Shown here in pieces: positions 17,685-25,942 of a stretch of 64,000 nucleotides of DNA (position 1 is the stretch's first letter; each line of letters opens with the position of its first letter). Origin of the DNA: Motilimonas pumila (lineage in GTDB: Bacteria; Pseudomonadota; Gammaproteobacteria; Enterobacterales; CBDFNC01). The DNA lies in contig NZ_QZCH01000020.1 in the NCBI RefSeq assembly GCF_003596335.1, positions 18,483 to 82,482 on the forward strand, written 5' to 3'. The notes beneath the pieces were generated by a model. It did not search any database. It worked only from the letters and a program-made list of their open reading frames with translations, and was not told where the DNA came from. A program made the translations under genes and the position numbers.

Positions 17685-18899
17685 ATGTTACCTATCAAAA
17701 AATCTCACAAATTGGACGACGTTTGTTATGACATTCGTGGTCCCGTTCTTAAGCACGCCAAACGGCTTGAAGATGAAGGTCAAACCATCTTAAAGCTCAA
17801 CATAGGTAACCCTGCCCCGTTTGGTTTTGAAGCCCCCGATGAAATCGTCATGGACGTGCTGCAAAATTTGCCGCAAAGCCAAGGTTACTGTGACTCCAAA
17901 GGATTATTTTCAGCGCGTAAAGCCGTGGTACAACATTACCAACAATTTGGCATGCGCGACGTGGACACAGAAGACGTGTATATCGGCAACGGCGTCAGTG
18001 AATTGATTGTGATGGCGATGCAAGCCTTGCTAAATAATGGCGATCAAATGTTGGTACCTGCGCCTGACTATCCTTTATGGACAGCGGCAGTGAATTTATC
18101 TGGCGGCCAAGCGGTGCATTATATTTGCGACGAAGCCGCGGATTGGTTTCCAGACATCGAAGACATTAAATCGAAAATCAGCCCTGCTACTAAAGGCATA
18201 GTGTTAATCAACCCCAACAACCCCACAGGCGCAGTCTACAGCCGTGAACTATTGATGCAAATTGTCGAGCTGGCACGCCAGCACGGGCTGATTATTTTTG
18301 CCGATGAAATTTATTCCAAAATCATTTATGACGACGCTGAGCATGTGCCTTTGTGTACCTTGGCAGATGATGTGTTGGTGGTGACGTTCAATGGCTTGTC
18401 TAAATCCTACCGGGTTTGTGGTTTTCGTGTCGGCTGGATGATGATAAGCGGTGCAAAAGCCCAAGCCACCGACTATATCAGCGGTCTAGAAATGTTAGCG
18501 TCGATGCGTTTATGCGCCAACGTGCCTATGCAACACGCAGTGCAAACTGCGCTAGGCGGCTACCAAAGTATCAATGAACTTATTCGCCCTGGCGGCCGTT
18601 TGTATGAACAACGAGAGCTATCTTGGCGTTTGTTGAACGACATTCCTGGCGTGTCTTGCGTTAAGCCTAAAGGGGCCTTGTATCTATTCCCTAAACTGGA
18701 TCAAAAGAAGTTTAATATCAAAGATGATCAACAGCTTGCATTGGACCTATTATTACAAGAGAAAATGTTGCTGGTGCAAGGCACTGGCTTTAACTGGCCT
18801 CAGCCCGATCATTTTAGGTTGGTGTTTTTACCTAACGTGTTGGATCTCGAAACAGCCATTGGCCGCATGGCCAACTTTTTAGACGGTTACAGACAATAA
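17685..18899 (+). CDS. alaA: Alanine-synthesising aminotransferase AlaA
   Basis: This is a class I/II PLP-dependent aminotransferase of 404 aa, the normal length. It contains NPNNPTGAVYS, the DEIYSKIIYD segment, and the Schiff-base lysine in FNGLSKSYRVCGFRVGWM (the Lys of SLSK/GLSK). It closely follows E. coli AlaA (YfbQ), which transfers the amino group from glutamate to pyruvate to make alanine. It is followed after 53 bases by yfbR, the same neighbour as in E. coli. It is divergent from metR. Confidence 0.93.
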   Translation: MLPIKKSHKLDDVCYDIRGPVLKHAKRLEDEGQTILKLNIGNPAPFGFEAPDEIVMDVLQNLPQSQGYCDSKGLFSARKAVVQHYQQFGMRDVDTEDVYIGNGVSELIVMAMQALLNNGDQMLVPAPDYPLWTAAVNLSGGQAVHYICDEAADWFPDIEDIKSKISPATKGIVLINPNNPTGAVYSRELLMQIVELARQHGLIIFADEIYSKIIYDDAEHVPLCTLADDVLVVTFNGLSKSYRVCGFRVGWMMISGAKAQATDYISGLEMLASMRLCANVPMQHAVQTALGGYQSINELIRPGGRLYEQRELSWRLLNDIPGVSCVKPKGALYLFPKLDQKKFNIKDDQQLALDLLLQEKMLLVQGTGFNWPQPDHFRLVFLPNVLDLETAIGRMANFLDGYRQ

Positions 18900-18952
18900 T
18901 TCCCTGAATACATTTGCGATTATCGGGTCACTGATGGAGGAAGACAAGGTTC

Positions 18953-19546
18953 ATGAGCCATTTTTTAGCCCACTTGATTCGGATGAAGTTTATCCACCGT
19001 TGGCCCTTAATGCGCAACGTAGACGCCGAGAATATTGCCGAGCACAGCCATCAAGTCGCCATGGTGGCACACATGCTGGCGGTGATAAAAAATAAGCGCT
19101 TTGACGGCCAACTCGATCCAAACAAAGCCGCCACTATGGCGTTATACCATGATGCCAGCGAAGTCATCACGGGAGATTTACCCACCCCAGTAAAGTATTT
19201 CAACCCAGAAATTGCCAAAGAATACAAAAAGATTGAAAGCTACGCAGAGGGTAAACTTATCGCCATGCTGCCGGCCGATCTGCAACAAGAGTTTGCCCCC
19301 TTAATTGACAGTGAACAACTCGACCCTGTCTATAAGGCCGTGGTTAAAGACGCAGATACCTTGTGCGCCTACATCAAATGTTTGGATGAGTTAGCTGCCG
19401 GAAACCAAGAGTTTTCAAGAGCCAAAAAGCGCCTTAAGAAACAGCTAAACAAACGCATGAGCCCCGAGCTGCAAGTCTTTATCGACACGTTTTTACCCAG
19501 TTTTGAATTAACCCTAGATGAAATCAGCGAAGAAGACCCAGATTAA
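18953..19546 (+). CDS. yfbR: 5'-deoxynucleotidase YfbR
   Basis: The 197-aa HD-domain phosphohydrolase carries the metal ligands in [15 protein letters not shown] and VKDADTL (His, His-Asp, Asp). YfbR removes the 5' phosphate from deoxyribonucleoside monophosphates in the cytoplasm. GATGGAGGAAGACAAGGTTC gives a strong ribosome-binding region. Its stop codon lies 29 bases before a second HD-domain enzyme, the dGTPase-family gene, so the two are probably one operon for deoxynucleotide turnover. Confidence 0.92.
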   Translation: MSHFLAHLIRMKFIHRWPLMRNVDAENIAEHSHQVAMVAHMLAVIKNKRFDGQLDPNKAATMALYHDASEVITGDLPTPVKYFNPEIAKEYKKIESYAEGKLIAMLPADLQQEFAPLIDSEQLDPVYKAVVKDADTLCAYIKCLDELAAGNQEFSRAKKRLKKQLNKRMSPELQVFIDTFLPSFELTLDEISEEDPD

Positions 19547-19575
19547 CGCCTAACGGTTTATACACAAGGAACGCC

Positions 19576-20904
19576 ATGAGCCAACAATCCCAGATAGATA
19601 TCTCTTCAGCCTGGTTAGTTCGCCAAGGAGATGAAAGCGGTAAAAAGCGCCAGTCAGACCATCGCAGCCCGTTTCAACGCGACCGCGCTAGAATTCTTCA
19701 CAGTGCCGCATTTCGCCGTTTACAAGCTAAGACCCAAGTGGTGAGTACCGGCGTGAATGATTTCTACCGCACCCGGTTAACTCACTCGTTGGAAGCCGCC
19801 CAAATTGGCAGTGGCATTGTGGCTCAGCTCAAACAAAAGCAAGGCCAACTGGCGCACTTACTGCCTTCAAACAGCCTTATCGAAGCAATTTGCTTGAGCC
19901 ATGACATTGGGCATCCTCCTTATGGTCACGGCGGCGAAGTCGCGCTCAATTATATGATGCGCCAACACGGTGGCTTTGAAGGTAACGGCCAAACCCTGCG
20001 CATAGTTACCAAGCTTGAGCCTTATACCCCAGACCATGGCATGAACTTAACCCGGCGCACCTTGTTAGGGTTACTGAAATACCCTGCCAAATTAAGCCAG
20101 CTCACCATGGTGAAAAAGCAAGTTGATACCACACCATCGTTTCGGCAATTAAAAGCCAGCGAATGGAGCCCGGCAAAAGGCATCTACGACGATGACGATG
20201 ACGTACTCACATGGTTATTGGCGCCGCTGGACGAGCAGGATAAAGCGCACTTTACGCAAGTTTACCAGCCCAACCCCAATAGCCACCTCAAGACGCTGCA
20301 CAAGTCACTCGATTGTTCCATCATGGAGTTGGCGGATGACATTGCCTATGGTATTCATGATTTAGAAGACGCCATTACAATGGGGCTAGTCACTAAAAAG
20401 CAATGGCAAGAAGAAGTGGCCAGTAAGTTAGTCGACATTGACGGCTTTTGGCTGGCTAAGGTGATCCCAGATTTAACTGAGCAGCTTTTTTCAGATCAAC
20501 ACTACCAACGAAAAGATGCCATTGGCGCAATGGTCAATGCCTTGATCACCTCAGTAAAATTAGGCACGGTAGAGACGGACTTTCACGACCCATTATTGAA
20601 ATACAATGCGAGGTTGACGCCTGCCATGGAGCAAGTGCTCACTATATTAAAACAGTTTGTCTTGCACTTTGTGATCCTGCAGACCAACTTGCAAATCCAC
20701 GAGTACAAAGGCCAACAGATCATCATGGAGCTGTTTGAGGCCTTTGCTGCCGACCCAGAGCGTTTGTTACCCAACGATACCAAAACCCGTTGGTTAAAGC
20801 GCACCGCCGCAGGCCATACTGGTAATCGTATCATCACAGATTACATCTCTGGGATGACAGACGGTCACGCAGTGCGACTGCATAATCAATTATTTAATAG
20901 TTAA
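19576..20904 (+). CDS. dGTPase-family deoxynucleotide triphosphohydrolase
   Basis: The 442-aa protein is an HD-domain dNTP triphosphohydrolase. It has the family opening HRSPFQRDRARILHSAAFRR, the first metal ligand in RLTHSLEAAQIG, the HD pair in CLSHDIGHPPYGHGG and a late Asp in ELADDIAYGIHDLEDA. Such enzymes split dGTP (or other dNTPs) into nucleoside and triphosphate. Members of this family act in dNTP-pool control, and some deplete dGTP during phage infection. An ACAAGGA site precedes the ATG. Whether this one is a housekeeping or a defence enzyme cannot be decided from sequence. Confidence 0.88.
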   Translation: MSQQSQIDISSAWLVRQGDESGKKRQSDHRSPFQRDRARILHSAAFRRLQAKTQVVSTGVNDFYRTRLTHSLEAAQIGSGIVAQLKQKQGQLAHLLPSNSLIEAICLSHDIGHPPYGHGGEVALNYMMRQHGGFEGNGQTLRIVTKLEPYTPDHGMNLTRRTLLGLLKYPAKLSQLTMVKKQVDTTPSFRQLKASEWSPAKGIYDDDDDVLTWLLAPLDEQDKAHFTQVYQPNPNSHLKTLHKSLDCSIMELADDIAYGIHDLEDAITMGLVTKKQWQEEVASKLVDIDGFWLAKVIPDLTEQLFSDQHYQRKDAIGAMVNALITSVKLGTVETDFHDPLLKYNARLTPAMEQVLTILKQFVLHFVILQTNLQIHEYKGQQIIMELFEAFAADPERLLPNDTKTRWLKRTAAGHTGNRIITDYISGMTDGHAVRLHNQLFNS

Positions 20905-20956
20905 CAATGGATTATGCCTTGCTACCGGTGCCTTGGCCTTTGCCGCTTTATATCGG

Positions 20957-21808
20957 CTAAGCATTCAGCGCGTTATCAATATCCGAGTGACTGTGTCGCT
21001 CGGCCAGTTGCGGTGCGCTATCTTCGCCCCACGTACGGTTAACAATCACGCCTCGCTTAACAGCTTGCCTCGCCGCAATTTGCTGGCTCCATCGCATCAG
21101 GTTTGGGTAACTCCCAACGTCAAGAAAAGTACTCGCTTGGTATAGGTTTCCTAGCATCAAATTGCCATACCAAGGCCAAGTAGCAATATCGGCAATGCTA
21201 TATGCTGCTCCCCCCAAATATTGATGTTGGGCAAGGTGCTTATCCAGTACGTCTAGCTGGCGCTTTGTTTCCATGGTAAAGCGATTGATCGGGTATTCAA
21301 ACTTTTCGGGAGCATAATGATAAAAGTGACCAAAGCCCCCACCAAGGTATGGCGCTGAGCCATGTAACCAGAACAGCCAGTTCATCACTTTTACCCTCTC
21401 GTGCGGCTGTGCAGGCAAAAAAGCTGAAAATTTATCGGCCAGGTACAATAAAATAGAAGCCGACTCAAATACTTCAATACCCGGTTCTACACTGGAGTCT
21501 AATAAAGCGGGAATCTTGGAGTTAGGGTTCCGCTGCACAAAACCCGATGAGAACTGATCTCCTTCAGCAATGTTAATAATGTGCGCATCATATTCGGCGT
21601 CAACATGACCCGCTGCCAATAGTTCCTCTAGCATTATGGTGACTTTTTGACCATTAGGCGTTGCCAGTGAATACAACTGCAGTGGGTGGTTACCAACGGG
21701 TAGCACCTTATCGTGAGTAGCGCCCGAAACCGGACGATTAATTTTAGCCCATTCGCCGCCGCTGGCTGCGTCATGAACCCATACTTCAGGGGGAATATAT
21801 TGAGTCAT
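20957..21808 (-). CDS. yghU: Glutathione-dependent disulfide-bond oxidoreductase YghU
   Basis: This is a Nu-class glutathione transferase homologue matching E. coli YghU: ANINRPVSGATHDKVLPVG, QLYSLATPNGQKVTIMLEE and GSAPYLGGGFGHFYHYAPEK (cited by short blocks). It has a thioredoxin-fold N-terminal half with NPNSKIPAL and an all-helical C-terminal half. YghU binds two glutathiones and reduces disulfides and organic peroxides. I start it at the ATG at 21808, which has AAGGTG six bases upstream, giving 283 aa. The in-frame GTG at 21826 overlaps the preceding gene by four bases and is less likely. It is second in an operon under TetR control. Confidence 0.93.
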   Translation of the reverse strand: MTQYIPPEVWVHDAASGGEWAKINRPVSGATHDKVLPVGNHPLQLYSLATPNGQKVTIMLEELLAAGHVDAEYDAHIINIAEGDQFSSGFVQRNPNSKIPALLDSSVEPGIEVFESASILLYLADKFSAFLPAQPHERVKVMNWLFWLHGSAPYLGGGFGHFYHYAPEKFEYPINRFTMETKRQLDVLDKHLAQHQYLGGAAYSIADIATWPWYGNLMLGNLYQASTFLDVGSYPNLMRWSQQIAARQAVKRGVIVNRTWGEDSAPQLAERHSHSDIDNALNA

Positions 21809-21822
21809 AATGTGCACCTTGA

Positions 21823-22509
21823 TCACTGACCACGACGTTGTTTAGGGTAGTTCGACGTAAACAACGCTTGGCGCGCTTCTTCGTCCATTGCAGATTTAAA
21901 ATCGATATCTTTGGCAATATCTCGTGCTACTGCCACGGAAGGGCGGCTATTAATTCGTTCAAACCAAGACTGCAAATGCGGATACGCGCTTAAGCCTGCG
22001 TCCCCAATCACAACTTGAGCTTTATCAAGCCAGCCCCATGCAGCCAAATCCACAATAGTGAGTTGTTCGCTAACGATAAATTGGCGATTCTCAAGGTGCT
22101 CATCAAGTACTTCATAGTGACGCTCAATCTCTCGTGCATAGCGGTTTTGAGCATATTGGTGTTCAGGTGCAACATGCCGAAAGTGCACGGCTTGGCCAGA
22201 AAATGGTCCTAGCCCAGAAGCAATAAACATCATCCACGACAGCAGCTCAGCGCGATCTTCTGCCTTGCCGCCTAGCTGACCTGTCTTCTCCGACAGGTAG
22301 AGCAAAATGGCATTAGAATCAAATACTCGCACGCCATCATCAAGGATGGCGGGCAATTTCCCATTAGGGTTCACCGCACGATACTCAGGGCTGTGTTGCT
22401 CACCTTTAAGCGTATCGATTGCAACAAGCTCATATGGCAGACCCGTTTCTGCCATAAATAACGCCACTTTCATCGGGTTTGGAGTTTGATGGAAAAAAAA
22501 CTTAAGCAT
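21823..22509 (-). CDS. Glutathione S-transferase family protein
   Basis: This 228-aa protein has the thioredoxin-like N-terminal domain (NPMKVALFMAETGLPYELV, NPNGKLPAI, DSNAILLYLSE) and a helical C-terminal domain (IVDLAAWGWL). It resembles Nu-type/YfcG-like enzymes, which have a catalytic Thr/Asn rather than Tyr or Cys near the first strand; the TPN here fits. It is the first gene of the pair with yghU. Its promoter (TTGATT-17-TATAGT) overlaps a large palindrome that is probably the TetR operator. The likely role is defence against electrophiles or peroxides. Confidence 0.85.
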   Translation of the reverse strand: MLKFFFHQTPNPMKVALFMAETGLPYELVAIDTLKGEQHSPEYRAVNPNGKLPAILDDGVRVFDSNAILLYLSEKTGQLGGKAEDRAELLSWMMFIASGLGPFSGQAVHFRHVAPEHQYAQNRYAREIERHYEVLDEHLENRQFIVSEQLTIVDLAAWGWLDKAQVVIGDAGLSAYPHLQSWFERINSRPSVAVARDIAKDIDFKSAMDEEARQALFTSNYPKQRRGQ

Positions 22510-22600
22510 GATTGTCTCTCTGGTTGATATCCGTGTCAGTCTTCTGCAAGCATCAAACAGTCAATAAATCGCACCTGATTAATACTCGCGGCATGGAAAA

Positions 22601-22652
22601 ACTATAGAACAACTTGAACGATCAATCAATAATATTTTGATCGGTCGTTCAA
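22601..22652 (-). promoter_or_regulatory. Promoter and TetR-type operator before the GST gene
   Basis: On the minus strand a -35 TTGATT (22624-22629) is separated by exactly 17 bases from a -10 TATAGT (22601-22606). A palindrome with 16-base arms (22614-22629 and 22637-22652, 14 of 16 positions paired, 7-base spacer; outer arms TTGAACGA/TCGTTCAA) overlaps the -35 box. A dimeric TetR-family repressor bound here would block polymerase. The tetR gene lies immediately upstream. Confidence 0.75.
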
Positions 22653-22682
22653 AATTGATTTTGATAGCTATCGCGCATAAAA

Positions 22683-22707
22683 AAACCGCCCAGTGAGGCG
22701 GTTTAAT
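22683..22707 (-). terminator. Intrinsic terminator after the tetR gene
   Basis: AAACCGCC (22683-22690) pairs with GGCGGTTT (22697-22704). On the minus strand the stem is followed by a run of T, just downstream of the regulator's stop codon. It separates tetR from the GST promoter, so the two units are transcribed independently. Confidence 0.8.
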
Positions 22708-22731
22708 GAATGCGTTTGAGGAGATAACCTG

Positions 22732-23328
22732 CTATTTGAACGGCGCTTGCTTAAATGTCGCATCCACCAAGCCAAGTAACTCAGCCTGCTCAAGGTGATC
22801 GTGCTGTACTCTGGCATAATTGCGCAGCCCTAAGATCTGTATTTGTAAATGCCGCGCAAGATAAGCCGGGTTTTTATCTGGTGCTAACTCGCCTTGTACT
22901 ATCGCTTGTTGCAACAATTCTGCGAATTTTTGTTCCATCTTGTGCATGAGTTGTTGCGCAAATGCCAGTAACTCTGATTGTTCATCAGTAAGCTCAGCCA
23001 CGGTTTTTTGCAACATACACATGCCACTGGGACTGCTTTGCTGTGAGTCCACCACGATTCGACGAGTAAATAGCATTAAGGCTTCTAGCACGGAGTCTGT
23101 TTGTTGCAGACATTGCTGCAACTGCTGTTCTCCTGCCGCGGCATAATGGGACAAGGACTCTTTGAACAAACCCTCTTTGCTGCCAAATGTGGCGTAGATA
23201 CTGCCTGGCCGCAAATCGATCGCGTCTTGTAAATTGCGCATCGAAGTGCCGTTAAAGCCTTTCTCCCAATATAAATTGGTGGCTTTTTCAACCACATCGG
23301 ACCGATTAAACTTTGCTTTATTAGCCAT
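22732..23328 (-). CDS. TetR/AcrR-family repressor (probable regulator of GST-yghU)
   Basis: The 198-aa protein has a TetR N-terminal helix-turn-helix (residues about 8-55: GFNGTSMRNLQDAI, PGSIYATFGSKEGLF) and a helical ligand domain. A cysteine in SPSGMCMLQ lies where NemR-like electrophile sensors carry a reactive cysteine. The gene precedes the GST-yghU pair, and a large palindrome overlaps their promoter, so it probably derepresses them when it meets electrophiles or a quinone-like ligand. The target is inferred from position; the family is clear. Confidence 0.88.
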   Translation of the reverse strand: MANKAKFNRSDVVEKATNLYWEKGFNGTSMRNLQDAIDLRPGSIYATFGSKEGLFKESLSHYAAAGEQQLQQCLQQTDSVLEALMLFTRRIVVDSQQSSPSGMCMLQKTVAELTDEQSELLAFAQQLMHKMEQKFAELLQQAIVQGELAPDKNPAYLARHLQIQILGLRNYARVQHDHLEQAELLGLVDATFKQAPFK

Positions 23329-24056
23329 ATACTACTCAACTGCTAGAAAACGAGGTATCACGCATCAATAATGTTAAAGCGCCAGAACTTGAGGCTTACT
23401 CAGATAGAGCATGACTTAATTTTAATTGAACTTATGTTCAAAAACAATTTTTCAGCGGGTTGCCTGGCCTGTATGCTTTGATGTAACCCTATAAAGGCGT
23501 AACAGGTTAGCTAACGGTTACTCACTGTTTTGGCTCAACCTTTAACGCTATACAAGATTACTTTTGGCAAATGGCCTTTTACGCGAGCCAACCGCTTCGC
23601 CGTTTACGCGAGTTGCCAACGGCTGAGAACTGCCATCAAACGAGATACCCCCTATACTCACACAGTCCGAGTTCATATTGAGGTTGGCTTAAGCGTTAAT
23701 ATTGACTTTATAAAGCGATTAAGTGGAAGCCTATTGTCATCAGACAGCACGTCTATTGAGCGAAGTCGCGAATGGTCTCGTTAGATTCTCTTCTGACAGC
23801 TTGGTTGGCGATTGCAAGGTCAGAAGCGTATTTGAACTTGTGTTACGCAATGCTCAGACATATGAAGGACAGTTAAAAACTAACCAAGCTATACGTTTTG
23901 ACGCGTTACAAAGCTTGCCAGGCCCTATCGATACTATTTATTACCATTAATTTAATGACTAACTCGAGAAATAAGCCGTTCACGGTTTGCGGTGATAAGG
24001 AGCACTTATTCTATGAAGGTAATCGCTCACGCAGAGGTATCGCAGGTGCAATCACG
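23329..24056. other. 728-bp region without a convincing gene
   Basis: Several frames of 60-84 codons exist on the plus strand (for example 23530-23784 and 23723-23950), but none has a ribosome-binding site, a recognisable domain or normal composition. They overlap in different frames. The minus strand is closed. The tetR promoter must lie at the left end. A palindrome GTTAGCTAAC (23506-23515) and an imperfect repeat with TTTACGCGAG twice (near 23578 and 23603) are the only structures I noticed. It may be a decayed gene. Confidence 0.4.
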
Positions 24057-24749
24057 TTACGGATTATCTGCACTGGTTTCGAGGGAGTGAGGTAATTTTA
24101 ATGTCACCGACTCTTTTTGACCTAAGAACTTAGGTTGCTTATTTAAAATATTGATATCTACTACGGCTTTCGCCCTTGCTAATACTTCTCGCAGACGAAT
24201 TTTCAATGCACCTAAACCTGTGGCATCCTGAGCTGCGTAACATACGGCATTGATATCAATGGCACGGGCCAAGTACAAAGCGCGCTCACAATGAAAGCGT
24301 TGCGTCACTATGGTAATGCTTGTTTGGCCAAATACTTCTTTGGCGCGCACCACTGAATCAAGGGTACGAAAACCGGCATAATCTTTGACGATGTATTTCA
24401 CCGGAACCCCTGCCCTTATCAAATCGTTTTCCATGGTTTGCGGTTCGTTATAATAACGTGTGGCATTGTCGCCGCTGACAATAATGGCTTTGACTTTATC
24501 TAAGGTAAACAGGTCTAACGCGGATTGTAATCTTGGCGGGTAAAACAGGTTTATTTTTTTCCCTATGTACTTGCTGGTGCCCAGTAATAAGGCCACGTCT
24601 TGTTCTGGCACCTCTTCCACTTGGGTATAAACCTTGTCGCGAGCTTGCCAAGTGACGTACACATCCACCATTGCCAAGGCGGAAACCAGGCAAATGATCA
24701 AGGCTAAAACGCTCAAGCCTATACGGCGGAATAAGGTGCGAAGCTGCAT
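24057..24749 (-). CDS. sanA: DUF218 membrane protein SanA
   Basis: The 230-aa protein has one N-terminal membrane helix (about residues 8-30) and a DUF218 domain with LLLGTSKYIGK, ALDLFTLDKVKAIIVSGDN, and the VPVKYIVKDYAGFRTLDSVVRA block (about residues 115-136). This matches the SanA subgroup, which in E. coli affects vancomycin sensitivity at high temperature and is linked to envelope barrier function. The biochemical reaction is unknown. It is a single gene between the tetR region and ycjF. A gap of 194 bases upstream holds no other feature I can support. Confidence 0.87.
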   Translation of the reverse strand: MQLRTLFRRIGLSVLALIICLVSALAMVDVYVTWQARDKVYTQVEEVPEQDVALLLGTSKYIGKKINLFYPPRLQSALDLFTLDKVKAIIVSGDNATRYYNEPQTMENDLIRAGVPVKYIVKDYAGFRTLDSVVRAKEVFGQTSITIVTQRFHCERALYLARAIDINAVCYAAQDATGLGALKIRLREVLARAKAVVDINILNKQPKFLGQKESVTLKLPHSLETSADNP

Positions 24750-24943
24750 AATTACGTGGGTTTATATCACTACAATTCAGTAAATCACTGACCAATAATG
24801 CCTAAAGTTGAAACAATTAACCAGATTAACACGCCTTTATTAAGAGATAAATCGGCAAACAGACTGGTTATAAAGCTTTTGTTTGCCAAAATGGTAGCGC
24901 GCCGTGTCACCAGCATTGTTTGTGCCGGTTCAGTCAAGGCCTG

Positions 24944-25942
24944 TTAAATGGCTTGGCTCAACTTGCTCAGTAAACTTTGTCTGAGCTCTTTTGCTTTAGG
25001 CCGCTCCCCTTGTTGCCAGCACATAGGGCGGCAAAGCTCCATCGCCTTAAAGCCTAGTCGAGCGCTGATCAGGCCCGCGCCCACGCCTTGTGCAACCCGA
25101 GCAGACATGACGCCAGCCAACTCTGTGCCTAACATATCTGTACCAAGATCTGTGGCCACTTCAACGCCAGCTGCAAACACCATGTTTTTTAATACCATTT
25201 GAAATAAGTGCAACCGACTGTAGTACCCCAGCTCTATGCCGTACACGGTGGCAACCTGCTCAACCATTTTGGTATTTCGCCAAAGAATAATGAGCATATC
25301 GACAAACGCTAACGGACTGATAGCCACCATTAACGCAGCTTCACTTGACCACTTCGCCACCACTTGCTTAGCTTTTTTATCTTGCTCAGACAAAATATGA
25401 TGGCGGTATAAGTCCAAGATTTCTCGGTTACTGTGACTATCCGATAGGCCTTGGTTAAATTGCGTGTAAGCCGCCGTATCTTTTACCCCTGTGAGACTCG
25501 CTAATTTATCGCAATACGCCATTGCGTCACTGCCAGACTCTTGTTGCAATGACTCGCCTAAACGTTGTAACTCACGACTGCGTTTCAAGCGACTCAGCTT
25601 GCGCACTTCTTGCCACAACAGTTGCCCCATAGCGATGACTAAACAGCTTAAAATCACGCTATAAAAAACGCCCGTTAACGGTGACAAGAACATCACCTGT
25701 TGCAGCCAATTAACCGTTTCAAATACCACTGCAAGTAACACGCCTACACTGCCAATTCGCCACCACCAATTAACTTTTTTAGGGTGCAATACAGCTTCTA
25801 TCGGCAGCTGCGTATCCGCTTCGGGCTCAGCCACAAAATCTTGCTCGGTAAATACTTGCTGCGCTTTGAGCTCAACTTCCGGTGGCTGTTCTGCAGCAGC
25901 GGGCTGCGAAAAGACAATTTTACCTTTAGGTGTTTCTGTCAT
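24944..25942 (-). CDS. ycjF: YcjF family membrane protein (DUF697/TIGR01620)
   Basis: The 332-aa protein has a polar acidic N-terminal tail, two membrane helices (about residues 60-110), a charged middle region and a DUF697-like C-terminal hydrophobic region (ALMVAISPLAFVDMLIILWRN around 205-225). This matches YcjF/TIGR01620. Its start codon overlaps the ycjX stop region by four bases (ATGA type), so the two are translationally coupled. ycjX-ycjF accompanies the psp genes in many gammaproteobacteria, and here it follows pspC on the same strand; a role in the envelope-stress response is implied but the molecular function is unknown. Confidence 0.9.
   Translation of the reverse strand: MTETPKGKIVFSQPAAAEQPPEVELKAQQVFTEQDFVAEPEADTQLPIEAVLHPKKVNWWWRIGSVGVLLAVVFETVNWLQQVMFLSPLTGVFYSVILSCLVIAMGQLLWQEVRKLSRLKRSRELQRLGESLQQESGSDAMAYCDKLASLTGVKDTAAYTQFNQGLSDSHSNREILDLYRHHILSEQDKKAKQVVAKWSSEAALMVAISPLAFVDMLIILWRNTKMVEQVATVYGIELGYYSRLHLFQMVLKNMVFAAGVEVATDLGTDMLGTELAGVMSARVAQGVGAGLISARLGFKAMELCRPMCWQQGERPKAKELRQSLLSKLSQAI

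Noticed and set aside
23480..23660. Possible integron attC site or cassette around GTTAGCTAAC and repeated TTTACGCGAG
   Set aside because: The core sites do not fit RYYYAAC/GTTRRRY with correct spacing, the arms do not fold into an attC-like stem, and no integrase or cassette array is near.
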